Positions 37,101 through 48,441 of a stretch of 64,000 nucleotides of DNA are shown here, piece after piece. The stretch covers positions 62,001-126,000 of the forward strand of contig JAMASW010000032.1 of NCBI GenBank assembly GCA_030522415.1, given 5' to 3'. The position numbers were made by a program, and so were the translations under genes. Within the stretch, counting starts at the first letter, position 1. Each line of letters opens with the position of its first letter. This stretch comes from Channallabes apus (lineage: Eukaryota; Chordata; Actinopteri; Siluriformes; Clariidae). The notes under the pieces are model-generated. The model did not search any database. It was not told the origin of the DNA and saw nothing but the letters and a program-made list of their open reading frames with translations.

Positions 37101-38109
37101 TGAGAAAACCGCTTTCCTGAGCTCGTAGAGAGCTAAGAACGCAGCAAACGCTTTATCTCACCGTCTTGTGCATGAAAGTGAATGAGATGAACATTTTCAA
37201 TACATTAATGTATTCTTAGCATACATGTTGAAAAACCGCTTTCCTGAGCTCGTAGAGAGCTAAGAACGCAGCAAACGCTTTATCTCACCGTCTTGTGCAT
37301 GAAAGTCAAAGAGATTATCATTTTCAATACAGTAATGCATTCTTTGCATACATGTTGAAAAACAACTTTTTTGTTCTTCTTATTTTACTCATTTTGTTCC
37401 AGAAAAATGAATACAAATTCATTTTGTTTGTTTTACATACCTATACATTAGTTGTGTGAGAAAACCGCTTTCCTGAGCTCGTAGAGAGCTAAGAACGCAG
37501 CAAACGCTTTATCTCACCGTCTTGTGCATGAAAGTGAATGAGATGATCATTTTCAATACATTAATGTATTCTTTGCATACATGTTGAAAAACAACTTTTT
37601 TGATCTTCTTTTTTTACTCATTTTGTTCCAGAAAAATGAATACAGACTCATTTTGTTTGTTTTACATACGTACACATTAGTTGTGTGAGAAAACCGCTTT
37701 CCTGAGCTCGTAGAGAGCTAAGAACGCAGCAAACGCTTTATCTCACCGTCTTGTGCATGAAAGTGAATGAGATGAACATTTTCAATACATTAATGTATTC
37801 TTTGCATACATGTTGAAAAACCGCTTTCCTGAGGTCGTAGAGAGCTAAGAACGCAGCAAACGCTTTATCTCACCGTCTTGTGCATGAAAGTGAAAGAGAT
37901 TATCATTTTCAATACAGTAATGCATTCTTTGCATACATGTTGAAAAACAACTTTTTTGTTCTTCTTTTTCTCATTTTGTTCCAGAAAAATGAATACAGAC
38001 TCATTTTGTTTGTTTTACATACCTATACATTAGTTGTGTGAGAAAACCGCTTTCCTGAGCTCGTAGAGAGCTAAGAACGCAGCAAACGCTTTATCTCACC
38101 GTCTTGTGC
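34172..38109. repeat. Domain III HOR copy 3, altered end (3,938 bp)
   Basis: It matches copies 1 and 2 through unit 19, except that unit 13 (36497-36719) is the 223-bp L2. Unit 20, at 37884-38109, is L2 (226 bp) instead of L4c'. The array then continues with LT LP rather than LH, so the HOR register breaks here. Confidence 0.85.
36497..36719. repeat. 223-bp L2 monomer in Domain III copy 3
   Basis: The tract reads GTTCTTTTTCTC, one TTC shorter than the corresponding L2 in copies 1 and 2. It is identical in form to the unit at 13557-13779 about 23 kb away, so it is either a repeated slippage or a transfer between distant units. Confidence 0.8.
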
Positions 38110-39044
38110 CTGAAAGTGAAAGAGATGATCATTTTCAATACAGTAATGCATTCTTTGCATACATGTTGAAAAATAACTTTTTTGTTCTTCTTTTTCTCAT
38201 TTTGTTCCAGAAAAATGAATACAGACTCATTTTGTTTGTTTTACATACGTACACATTAGTTGTGTGAGAAAACCGCTTTCCCGAGCTCGTAGAGAGCTAA
38301 GAACGCAGCAAACGCTTTATCTCACCGTCTTGTGCATGAAAGTGAATGAGATGATCATTTTCAATACATTAATGTATTCTTTGCATACATGTTGAAAAAC
38401 AACTTTTTTGTTCTTCTTTTCCCCATTTTGTTCCAGAAAAATGAATACAAACTCATTTTGTTTGTTTTACATACGTACACATTAGTTGTGTGAGAAAACC
38501 GCTTTCCTGAGCTCGTAGAGAGCTAAGAACGCAGCAAACGCTTTATCTCACCGTCTTGTGCATGAAAGTGAATGAGATGAACATTTTCAATACATTAATG
38601 TATTCTTTGCATACATGTTGAAAAACTGCTTTCCTGAGCTCGTAGAGAGCTAAGAACGCAGCAAACGCTTTATCTCACCGTCTTGTGCATGAAAGTGAAA
38701 GAGATTATCATTTTCAATACATTAATGTATTCTTTGCATACATGTTGAAAAACCGCTTTCCTGAGCTCGTAGAGAGCTAAGAACGCAGCAAACGCTTTAT
38801 CTCACCGTCTTGTGCATGAAAGTCAAAGAGATTATCATTTTCAATACAGTAATGCATTCTTTGCATACATGTTGAAAAACAACTTTTTTGTTCTTCTTAT
38901 TTTACTCATTTTGTTCCAGAAAAATGAATACAAATTCATTTTGTTTGTTTTACATACCTATACATTAGTTGTGTGAGAAAACCGCTTTCCTGAGCTCGTA
39001 GAGAGCTAAGAACGCAGCAAACGCTTTATCTCACCGTCTTGTGC

Positions 39045-39273
39045 ATGAAAGTGAATGAGATGATCATTTTCAATACATTAATGTATTCTTTGCATACATG
39101 TTGAAAAACAACTTTTTTGATCTTCTTTTTTTACTCATTTTGTTCCAGAAAAATGAATACAGACTCATTTTGTTTGTTTTACATACCTACACATTAGTTG
39201 TGTGAGAAAACCGCTTTCCTGAGCTCGTAGAGAGCTTAGAACGCAGCAAACGCTTTATCTCACCGTCTTGTGC
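39045..39273. repeat. Fusion unit LA' (CCTACAC, AGCTTAG), probable founder of Domain V LA
   Basis: In Domain III, LA has CGTACAC and AGCTAAG and is followed by Sb* and L4c'. This unit has the LA head and TTGATCTTC tract but CCTACAC and the AGCTTAG tail of L4c', and LH follows directly. A crossover from LA into L4c' that deletes the intervening Sb* explains it. All complete Domain V copies carry this fused form. Confidence 0.75.
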
Positions 39274-40895
39274 AAGAAAGTGAAAGAGATGATCATTTTC
39301 AATACAGTAATGCATTCATTGCATACATGTTGAAAAACAACTTTTTTGTTCTTCTTTTCCTCATTTTGTTCCAGAAAAATGAATACAAACTCATTTTGTT
39401 TGTTTTACATACCTATACATTAGTTGTGTGAGAAAACCGCTTTCCTGAGCTCGTAGAGAGCTAAGAACGCAGCAAATGCTTTATCTCACCGTCTTGTGCA
39501 TGAAAGTGAATGAGATGATCATTTTCAATACAGTAATGCATTCCTTGCATACATGTTGAAAAACAACTTTTTTGTTCTTCTTTTTCTCATTTTGTTCCAG
39601 AAAAATGAATACAGACTCATTTTGTTTGTTTTACATACGTGCACATTAGTTGTGTGAGAAAACCGCTTTCCCGAGCTCGTAGAGAGCTAAGAACGCAGCA
39701 AACGCTTTATCTCACCGTCTTGTGCATGAAAATGAATGAGATGATCATTTTCAATACATTAATGTATTCTTTGCATACATGTTGAAAAACCGCTCTCCTG
39801 AGCTCGTAGAGAGCTAAGAACGCAGCAAACGCTTTATCTCACCGTCTTGTGCATGAAAGTGAAAGAGATTATCATTTTCAATACATTAATGTATTCTTTG
39901 CATACATGTTGAAAAACAACTTTTTTGATCTTCTTTTTTTACTCATTTTGTTCCAGAAAAATGAATACAAATTCATTTTGTTTGTTTTACATACCTATAC
40001 ATTAGTTGTGTGAGAAAACCGCTTTCCTGAGCTCGTAGAGAGCTAAGAACGCAGCAAACGCTTTATCTCACCGTCTTGTGCATGAAAGTGAAAGAGATTA
40101 TCATTTTCAATACATTAATGTATTCTTTGCATACATGTTGAAAAACAACTTTTTTGTTCTTCTTATTTTACTCATTTTGTTCCAGAAAAATGAATACAAA
40201 TTCATTTTGTTTGTTTTACATACCTATACATTAGTTGTGTGAGAAAACCGCTTTCCTGAGCTCGTAGAGAGCTAAGAACGCAGCAAACGCTTTATCTCAC
40301 CGTCTTGTGCATGAAAGTCAAAGAGATTATCATTTTCAATACAGTAATGCATTCTTTGCATACATGTTGAAAAACAACTTTTTTGTTCTTCTTATTTTAC
40401 TCATTTTGTTCCAGAAAAATGAATACAAATTCATTTTGTTTGTTTTACATACCTATACATTAGTTGTGTGAGAAAACCGCTTTCCTGAGCTCGTAGAGAG
40501 CTAAGAACGCAGCAAACGCTTTATCTCACCGTCTTGTGCATGAAAGTGAATGAGATGATCATTTTCAATACATTAATGTATTCTTTGCATACATGTTGAA
40601 AAACAACTTTTTTGATCTTCTTTTTTTACTCATTTTGTTCCAGAAAAATGAATACAGACTCATTTTGTTTGTTTTACATACGTACACATTAGTTGTGTGA
40701 GAAAACCGCTTTCCTGAGCTCGTAGAGAGCTAAGAACGCAGCAAACGCTTTATCTCACCGTCTTGTGCATGAAAGTGAATGAGATGAACATTTTCAATAC
40801 ATTAATGTATTCTTTGCATACATGTTGAAAAACCGCTTTCCTGAGGTCGTAGAGAGCTAAGAACGCAGCAAACGCTTTATCTCACCGTCTTGTGC

Positions 40896-41827
40896 ATGAA
40901 AGTGAAAGAGATTATCATTTTCAATACAGTAATGCATTCTTTGCATACATGTTGAAAAACAACTTTTTTGTTCTTCTTTTTCTCATTTTGTTCCAGAAAA
41001 ATGAATACAGACTCATTTTGTTTGTTTTACATACCTATACATTAGTTGTGTGAGAAAACCGCTTTCCTGAGCTCGTAGAGAGCTAAGAACGCAGCAAACG
41101 CTTTATCTCACCGTCTTGTGCCTGAAAGTGAAAGAGATGATCATTTTCAATACAGTAATGCATTCTTTGCATACATGTTGAAAAATAACTTTTTTGTTCT
41201 TCTTTTTCTCATTTTGTTCCAGAAAAATGAATACAGACTCATTTTGTTTGTTTTACATACGTACACATTAGTTGTGTGAGAAAACCGCTTTCCCGAGCTC
41301 GTAGAGAGCTAAGAACGCAGCAAACGCTTTATCTCACCGTCTTGTGCATGAAAGTGAATGAGATGATCATTTTCAATACATTAATGTATTCTTTGCATAC
41401 ATGTTGAAAAACAACTTTTTTGTTCTTCTTTTCCCCATTTTGTTCCAGAAAAATGAATACAAACTCATTTTGTTTGTTTTACATACGTACACATTAGTTG
41501 TGTGAGAAAACCGCTTTCCTGAGCTCGTAGAGAGCTAAGAACGCAGCAAACGCTTTATCTCACCGTCTTGTGCATGAAAGTGAATGAGATGAACATTTTC
41601 AATACATTAATGTATTCTTTGCATACATGTTGAAAAACCGCTTTCCTGAGCTCGTAGAGAGCTAAGAACGCAGCAAACGCTTTATCTCACCGTCTTGTGC
41701 ATGAAAGTGAAAGAGATTATCATTTTCAATACATTAATGTATTCTTTGCATACATGTTGAAAAACCGCTTTCCTGAGCTCGTAGAGAGCTAAGAACGCAG
41801 CAAACGCTTTATCTCACCGTCTTGTGC
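40896..41827. repeat. L2 LT LP Sb Sc group, copy 1 (932 bp)
   Basis: Five units of 226, 226, 226, 127 and 127 bp. The group recurs at 42184-43115 and forms the right end of the Domain V repeat. Confidence 0.8.
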
Positions 41828-42183
41828 ATGAAAGTCAAAGAGATTATCATTTTCAATACAGTAATGCATTCTTTGCATACATGTTGAAAAACAACTTTTT
41901 TGATCTTCTTTTTTTACTCATTTTGTTCCAGAAAAATGAATACAAATTCATTTTGTTTGTTTTACATACCTATACATTAGTTGTGTGAGAAAACCGCTTT
42001 CCTGAGCTCGTAGAGAGCTAAGAACGCAGCAAACGCTTTATCTCACCGTCTTGTGCATGAAAGTGAAAGAGATTATCATTTTCAATACATTAATGTATTC
42101 TTTGCATACATGTTGAAAAACCGCTTTCCTGAGGTCGTAGAGAGCTAAGAACGCAGCAAACGCTTTATCTCACCGTCTTGTGC

Positions 42184-43115
42184 ATGAAAGTGAAAGAGAT
42201 TATCATTTTCAATACAGTAATGCATTCTTTGCATACATGTTGAAAAACAACTTTTTTGTTCTTCTTTTTCTCATTTTGTTCCAGAAAAATGAATACAGAC
42301 TCATTTTGTTTGTTTTACATACCTATACATTAGTTGTGTGAGAAAACCGCTTTCCTGAGCTCGTAGAGAGCTAAGAACGCAGCAAACGCTTTATCTCACC
42401 GTCTTGTGCCTGAAAGTGAAAGAGATGATCATTTTCAATACAGTAATGCATTCTTTGCATACATGTTGAAAAATAACTTTTTTGTTCTTCTTTTTCTCAT
42501 TTTGTTCCAGAAAAATGAATACAGACTCATTTTGTTTGTTTTACATACGTACACATTAGTTGTGTGAGAAAACCGCTTTCCCGAGCTCGTAGAGAGCTAA
42601 GAACGCAGCAAACGCTTTATCTCACCGTCTTGTGCATGAAAGTGAATGAGATGATCATTTTCAATACATTAATGTATTCTTTGCATACATGTTGAAAAAC
42701 AACTTTTTTGTTCTTCTTTTCCCCATTTTGTTCCAGAAAAATGAATACAAACTCATTTTGTTTGTTTTACATACGTACACATTAGTTGTGTGAGAAAACC
42801 GCTTTCCTGAGCTCGTAGAGAGCTAAGAACGCAGCAAACGCTTTATCTCACCGTCTTGTGCATGAAAGTGAATGAGATGAACATTTTCAATACATTAATG
42901 TATTCTTTGCATACATGTTGAAAAACCGCTTTCCTGAGCTCGTAGAGAGCTAAGAACGCAGCAAACGCTTTATCTCACCGTCTTGTGCATGAAAGTGAAA
43001 GAGATTATCATTTTCAATACATTAATGTATTCTTTGCATACATGTTGAAAAACCGCTTTCCTGAGCTCGTAGAGAGCTAAGAACGCAGCAAACGCTTTAT
43101 CTCACCGTCTTGTGC
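42184..43115. repeat. L2 LT LP Sb Sc group, copy 2 (932 bp)
   Basis: Same five units and length as 40896-41827. It is followed by the first Domain V LG at 43116, so it can equally be read as the tail of a preceding 14-unit copy. Confidence 0.8.
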
Positions 43116-43926
43116 ATGAAAGTCAAAGAGATTATCATTTTCAATACAGTAATGCATTCTTTGCATACATGTTGAAAAACAACTTTTTTGTTCTTCTTAT
43201 TTTACTCATTTTGTTCCAGAAAAATGAATACAAATTCATTTTGTTTGTTTTACATACCTATACATTAGTTGTGTGAGAAAACCGCTTTCCTGAGCTCGTA
43301 GAGAGCTAAGAACGCAGCAAACGCTTTATCTCACCGTCTTGTGCATGAAAGTGAATGAGATGATCATTTTCAATACATTAATGTATTCTTTGCATACATG
43401 TTGAAAAACAACTTTTTTGATCTTCTTTTTTTACTCATTTTGTTCCAGAAAAATGAATACAGACTCATTTTGTTTGTTTTACATACCTACACATTAGTTG
43501 TGTGAGAAAACCGCTTTCCTGAGCTCGTAGAGAGCTTAGAACGCAGCAAACGCTTTATCTCACCGTCTTGTGCATGAAAGTGAAAGAGATTATCATTTTC
43601 AATACAGTAATGCATTCTTTGCATACATGTTGAAAAATAACTTTTTTGTTCTTCTTTTTCTCATTTTGTTCCAGAAAAATGAATACAGACTCATTTTGTT
43701 TGTTTTACATACGTACACATTAGTTGTGTGAGAAAACCGCTTTCCTGAGCTCGTAGAGAGCTAAGAACGCAGCAAACGCTTTATCTCACCGTCTTGTGCA
43801 TGAAAGTGAATGAGATGAACATTTTCAATACATTAATGTATTCTTTGCATACATGTTGAAAAACCGCTTTCCTGAGCTCGTAGAGAGCTAAGAACGCAGC
43901 AAACGCTTTATCTCACCGTCTTGTGC

Positions 43927-44151
43927 ATGAAAGTGAAAGAGATTATCATTTTCAATACAGTAATGCATTCTTTGCATACATGTTGAAAAACAACTTTTTT
44001 GTTCTTCTTATTTTACTCATTTTGTTCCAGAAAAATGAATACAAATTCATTTTGTTTTACATACCTATACATTAGTTGTGTGAGAAAACCGCTTTCCTGA
44101 GCTCGTAGAGAGCTAAGAACGCAGCAAACGCTTTATCTCACCGTCTTGTGC
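43927..44151. repeat. L4d monomer, one TTTG lost (225 bp, reference copy)
   Basis: The unit reads CATTTTGTTTTACAT where L4c has CATTTTGTTTGTTTTACAT, a loss of one of two tandem TTTG words. This 225-bp form is found once in each of the eight Domain V copies and nowhere to the left, so it is a domain-specific marker that arose once by slippage and spread with the HOR. Confidence 0.9.
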
Positions 44152-44959
44152 CTGAAAGTGAAAGAGATGATCATTTTCAAAACAGTAATGCATTCTTTGC
44201 ATACATGTTGAAAAGCAACTTTTTTGTTCTTCTTATTTTACTCATTTTGTTCCAGAAAAATGAATACAAATTCATTTTGTTTGTTTTACATACCTATACA
44301 TTAGTTGTGTGAGAAAACCGCTTTCCTGAGCTCGTAGAGAGCTAAGAACGCAGCAAACGCTTTATCTCACCGTCTTGTGCCTGAAAGTGAAAGAGATGAT
44401 CATTTTCAATACAGTAATGCATTCTTTGCATACATGTTGAAAAATAACTTTTTTGTTCTTCTTTTTCTCATTTTGTTCCAGAAAAATGAATACAGACTCA
44501 TTTTGTTTGTTTTACATACGTACACATTAGTTGTGTGAGAAAACCGCTTTCCTGAGCTCGTAGAGAGCTAAGAACGCAGCAAACGCTTTATCTCACCGTC
44601 TTGTGCATGAAAGTGAATGAGATGAACATTTTCAATACATTAATGTATTCTTTGCATACATGTTGAAAAACCGCTTTCCTGAGGTCGTAGAGAGCTAAGA
44701 ACGCAGCAAACGCTTTATCTCACCGTCTTGTGCATGAAAGTGAAAGAGATTATCATTTTCAATACAGTAATGCATTCTTTGCATACATGTTGAAAAACAA
44801 CTTTTTTGTTCTTCTTTTTCTCATTTTGTTCCAGAAAAATGAATACAGACTCATTTTGTTTGTTTTACATACCTATACATTAGTTGTGTGAGAAAACCGC
44901 TTTCCTGAGCTCGTAGAGAGCTAAGAACGCAGCAAACGCTTTATCTCACCGTCTTGTGC

Positions 44960-45185
44960 CTGAAAGTGAATGAGATGATCATTTTCAATACATTAATGTA
45001 TTCTTTGCATACATGTTGAAAAACAACTTTTTTGTTCTTCTTTTCCCCATTTTGTTCCAGAAAAATGAATACAAACTCATTTTGTTTGTTTTACATACGT
45101 ACACATTAGTTGTGTGAGAAAACCGCTTTCCTGAGCTCGTAGAGAGCTAAGAACGCAGCAAACGCTTTATCTCACCGTCTTGTGC
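44960..45185. repeat. LT/LP hybrid monomer, early breakpoint
   Basis: The first bases CTGAAAG are those of LT; then GAATGAGATGATC, CATTAATG and the TTCCCC tract follow LP. The exchange point lies within about the first 11 bases of the unit or just before them. Net effect: loss of 226 bp from the HOR copy. Confidence 0.8.
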
Positions 45186-45439
45186 ATGAAAGTGAATGAG
45201 ATGAACATTTTCAATACATTAATGTATTCTTTGCATACATGTTGAAAAACCGCTTTCCTGAGCTCGTAGAGAGCTAAGAACGCAGCAAACGCTTTATCTC
45301 ACCGTCTTGTGCATGAAAGTGAAAGAGATTATCATTTTCAATACATTAATGTATTCTTTGCATACATGTTGAAAAACCGCTTTCCTGAGCTCGTAGAGAG
45401 CTAAGAACGCAGCAAACGCTTTATCTCACCGTCTTGTGC

Positions 45440-48400
45440 ATGAAAGTCAAAGAGATTATCATTTTCAATACAGTAATGCATTCTTTGCATACATGTTGAA
45501 AAACAACTTTTTTGTTCTTCTTATTTTACTCATTTTGTTCCAGAAAAATGAATACAAATTCATTTTGTTTGTTTTACATACCTATACATTAGTTGTGTGA
45601 GAAAACCGCTTTCCTGAGCTCGTAGAGAGCTAAGAACGCAGCAAACGCTTTATCTCACCGTCTTGTGCATGAAAGTGAATGAGATGATCATTTTCAATAC
45701 ATTAATGTATTCTTTGCATACATGTTGAAAAACAACTTTTTTGATCTTCTTTTTTTACTCATTTTGTTCCAGAAAAATGAATACAGACTCATTTTGTTTG
45801 TTTTACATACCTACACATTAGTTGTGTGAGAAAACCGCTTTCCTGAGCTCGTAGAGAGCTTAGAACGCAGCAAACGCTTTATCTCACCGTCTTGTGCATG
45901 AAAGTGAAAGAGATTATCATTTTCAATACAGTAATGCATTCTTTGCATACATGTTGAAAAATAACTTTTTTGTTCTTCTTTTTCTCATTTTGTTCCAGAA
46001 AAATGAATACAGACTCATTTTGTTTGTTTTACATACGTACACATTAGTTGTGTGAGAAAACCGCTTTCCTGAGCTCGTAGAGAGCTAAGAACGCAGCAAA
46101 CGCTTTATCTCACCGTCTTGTGCATGAAAGTGAATGAGATGAACATTTTCAATACATTAATGTATTCTTTGCATACATGTTGAAAAACCGCTTTCCTGAG
46201 CTCGTAGAGAGCTAAGAACGCAGCAAACGCTTTATCTCACCGTCTTGTGCATGAAAGTGAAAGAGATTATCATTTTCAATACAGTAATGCATTCTTTGCA
46301 TACATGTTGAAAAACAACTTTTTTGTTCTTCTTATTTTACTCATTTTGTTCCAGAAAAATGAATACAAATTCATTTTGTTTTACATACCTATACATTAGT
46401 TGTGTGAGAAAACCGCTTTCCTGAGCTCGTAGAGAGCTAAGAACGCAGCAAACGCTTTATCTCACCGTCTTGTGCCTGAAAGTGAAAGAGATGATCATTT
46501 TCAATACAGTAATGCATTCTTTGCATACATGTTGAAAAGCAACTTTTTTGTTCTTCTTATTTTACTCATTTTGTTCCAGAAAAATGAATACAAATTCATT
46601 TTGTTTGTTTTACATACCTATACATTAGTTGTGTGAGAAAACCGCTTTCCTGAGCTCGTAGAGAGCTAAGAACGCAGCAAACGCTTTATCTCACCGTCTT
46701 GTGCCTGAAAGTGAAAGAGATGATCATTTTCAATACAGTAATGCATTCTTTGCATACATGTTGAAAAATAACTTTTTTGTTCTTCTTTTTCTCATTTTGT
46801 TCCAGAAAAATGAGTACAGACTCATTTTGTTTGTTTTACATACGTACACATTAGTTGTGTGAGAAAACCGCTTTCCCGAGCTCGTAGAGAGCTAAGAACG
46901 CAGCAAACGCTTTATCTCACCGTCTTGTGCATGAAAGTGAATGAGATGATCATTTTCAATACATTAATGTATTCTTTGCATACATGTTGAAAAACAACTT
47001 TTTTGTTCTTCTTTTCCCCATTTTGTTCCAGAAAAATGAATACAAACTCATTTTGTTTGTTTTACATACGTACACATTAGTTGTGTGAGAAAACCGCTTT
47101 CCTGAGCTCGTAGAGAGCTAAGAACGCAGCAAACGCTTTATCTCACCGTCTTGTGCATGAAAGTGAATGAGATGAACATTTTCAATACATTAATGTATTC
47201 TTTGCATACATGTTGAAAAACCGCTTTCCTGAGGTCGTAGAGAGCTAAGAACGCAGCAAACGCTTTATCTCACCGTCTTGTGCATGAAAGTGAAAGAGAT
47301 TATCATTTTCAATACAGTAATGCATTCTTTGCATACATGTTGAAAAACAACTTTTTTGTTCTTCTTTTTCTCATTTTGTTCCAGAAAAATGAATACAGAC
47401 TCATTTTGTTTGTTTTACATACCTATACATTAGTTGTGTGAGAAAACCGCTTTCCTGAGCTCGTAGAGAGCTAAGAACGCAGCAAACGCTTTATCTCACC
47501 CTCTTGTGCCTGAAAGTGAAAGAGATGATCATTTTCAATACAGTAATGCATTCTTTGCATACATGTTGAAAAATAACTTTTTTGTTCTTCTTTTTCTCAT
47601 TTTGTTCCAGAAAAATGAATACAGACTCATTTTGTTTGTTTTACATACGTACACATTAGTTGTGTGAGAAAACCGCTTTCCCGAGCTCGTAGAGAGCTAA
47701 GAACGCAGCAAACGCTTTATCTCACCGTCTTGTGCATGAAAGTGAAAGAGATGATCATTTTCAATACAGTAATGCATTCTTTGCATACATGTTGAAAAAT
47801 AACTTTTTTGTTCTTCTTTTTCTCATTTTGTTCCAGAAAAATGAATACAGACTCATTTTGTTTGTTTTACATACGTGCACATTAGTTGTGTGAGAAAACC
47901 GCTTTCCCGAGCTCGTAGAGAGCTAAGAACGCAGCAAACGCTTTATCTCACCGTCTTGTGCATGAAAGTGAATGAGATGATCATTTTCGATACATTAATG
48001 TATTCTTTGCATACATGTTGAAAAACAACTTTTTTGTTCTTCTTTTCCCCATTTTGTTCCAGAAAAATGAATACAAACTCATTTTGTTTGTTTTACATAC
48101 GTACACATTAGTTGTGTGAGAAAACCGCTTTCCTGAGCTCGTAGAGAGCTAAGAACGCAGCAAACGCTTTATCTCACCGTCTTGTGCATGAAAGTGAATG
48201 AGATGAACATTTTCAATACATTAATGTATTCTTTGCATACATGTTGAAAAACCGCTTTCCTGAGCTCGTAGAGAGCTAAGAACGCAGCAAACGCTTTATC
48301 TCACCGTCTTGTGCATGAAAGTGAAAGAGATTATCATTTTCAATACATTAATGTATTCTTTGCATACATGTTGAAAAACCGCTTTCCTGAGCTCGTAGAG

Positions 48401-48441
48401 AGCTAAGAACGCAGCAAACGCTTTATCTCACCGTCTTGTGC
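45440..48441. repeat. Domain V copy 2, 15 units (3,002 bp)
   Basis: The full 14-unit order plus one extra LT-like unit at 47736-47961 (ATG head, CGTGCAC), which adds exactly 226 bp. The first LT carries GAGTAC near 46814. The second LT begins after CCCTCTTG. A private TTTTCGATAC lies near 47989. Confidence 0.85.
47736..47961. repeat. Extra LT-like unit with ATG head and CGTGCAC
   Basis: It is LT-like (GATGATC, AATAAC, TTCTTTTTCTC, CAGACTC) but starts ATGAAAG and has CGTGCAC. The same unit appears at 55838-56063, in copy 5, and not in the copies between. CGTGCAC also occurs in the Lx unit of Domain IV near 39640. Confidence 0.8.

Larger units (their letters stand above)
26284..38109. repeat. 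Domain III: 20-unit, 3,944-bp higher-order repeat, three copies
   Basis: Order: LH Lx Sa L4c LD LT LP Sb Sc LQ LP Sb* L2 LT LP Sb(CTTAGC) LG LA Sb* L4c'. L4c' has the AGCTTAG tail. LH starts at 26284, 30228 and 34172, two intervals of exactly 3,944 bp that equal the sum of the 20 unit lengths. Six of the 20 units are S. This is the most regular part of the window. LQ here joins an AAGCAAC head to an LT-like tail (CAGACTC, CGTACAC, CCCGAG). Confidence 0.9.
38110..43115. repeat. Domain IV: transition between the 20-unit and 14-unit repeats
   Basis: Twenty-six units. The first six (38110-39273) are LT LP Sb Sc LG LA', an order that recurs in Domain V. Next comes LH at 39274, the last LH in the window, with Lx, Sa and a run of mixed units. 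The rest contains the group L2 LT LP Sb Sc twice. Private substitutions are denser than usual here, at about 38627, 39732 and 39795. Confidence 0.75.
39274..43115. repeat. Domain IV block with mixed hybrid units (3,842 bp, 20 units)
   Basis: Order: LH Lx(CGTGCAC) Sa, a GATTATC-headed unit with LA tract, a GATTATC-headed palindromic L4c, LG LA Sb* L2 LT LP Sb Sc, an LG head with LA tract (41828-42056), Sc with GAGGTCG (42057-42183), then L2 LT LP Sb Sc. Two of these combine an LA tract with a CAAATTC/CCTATAC tail, a combination absent elsewhere. Confidence 0.75.
43116..45439. repeat. Domain V copy 1, 12 units (2,324 bp)
   Basis: Order: LG LA' LN Sb L4d LQ LT Sb* L2, LT/LP hybrid, Sb Sc. The first LP is missing, and the second LT-LP pair is fused into one hybrid at 44960-45185. 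Private change TTTTCAAAAC near 44181 in LQ. Confidence 0.85.
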
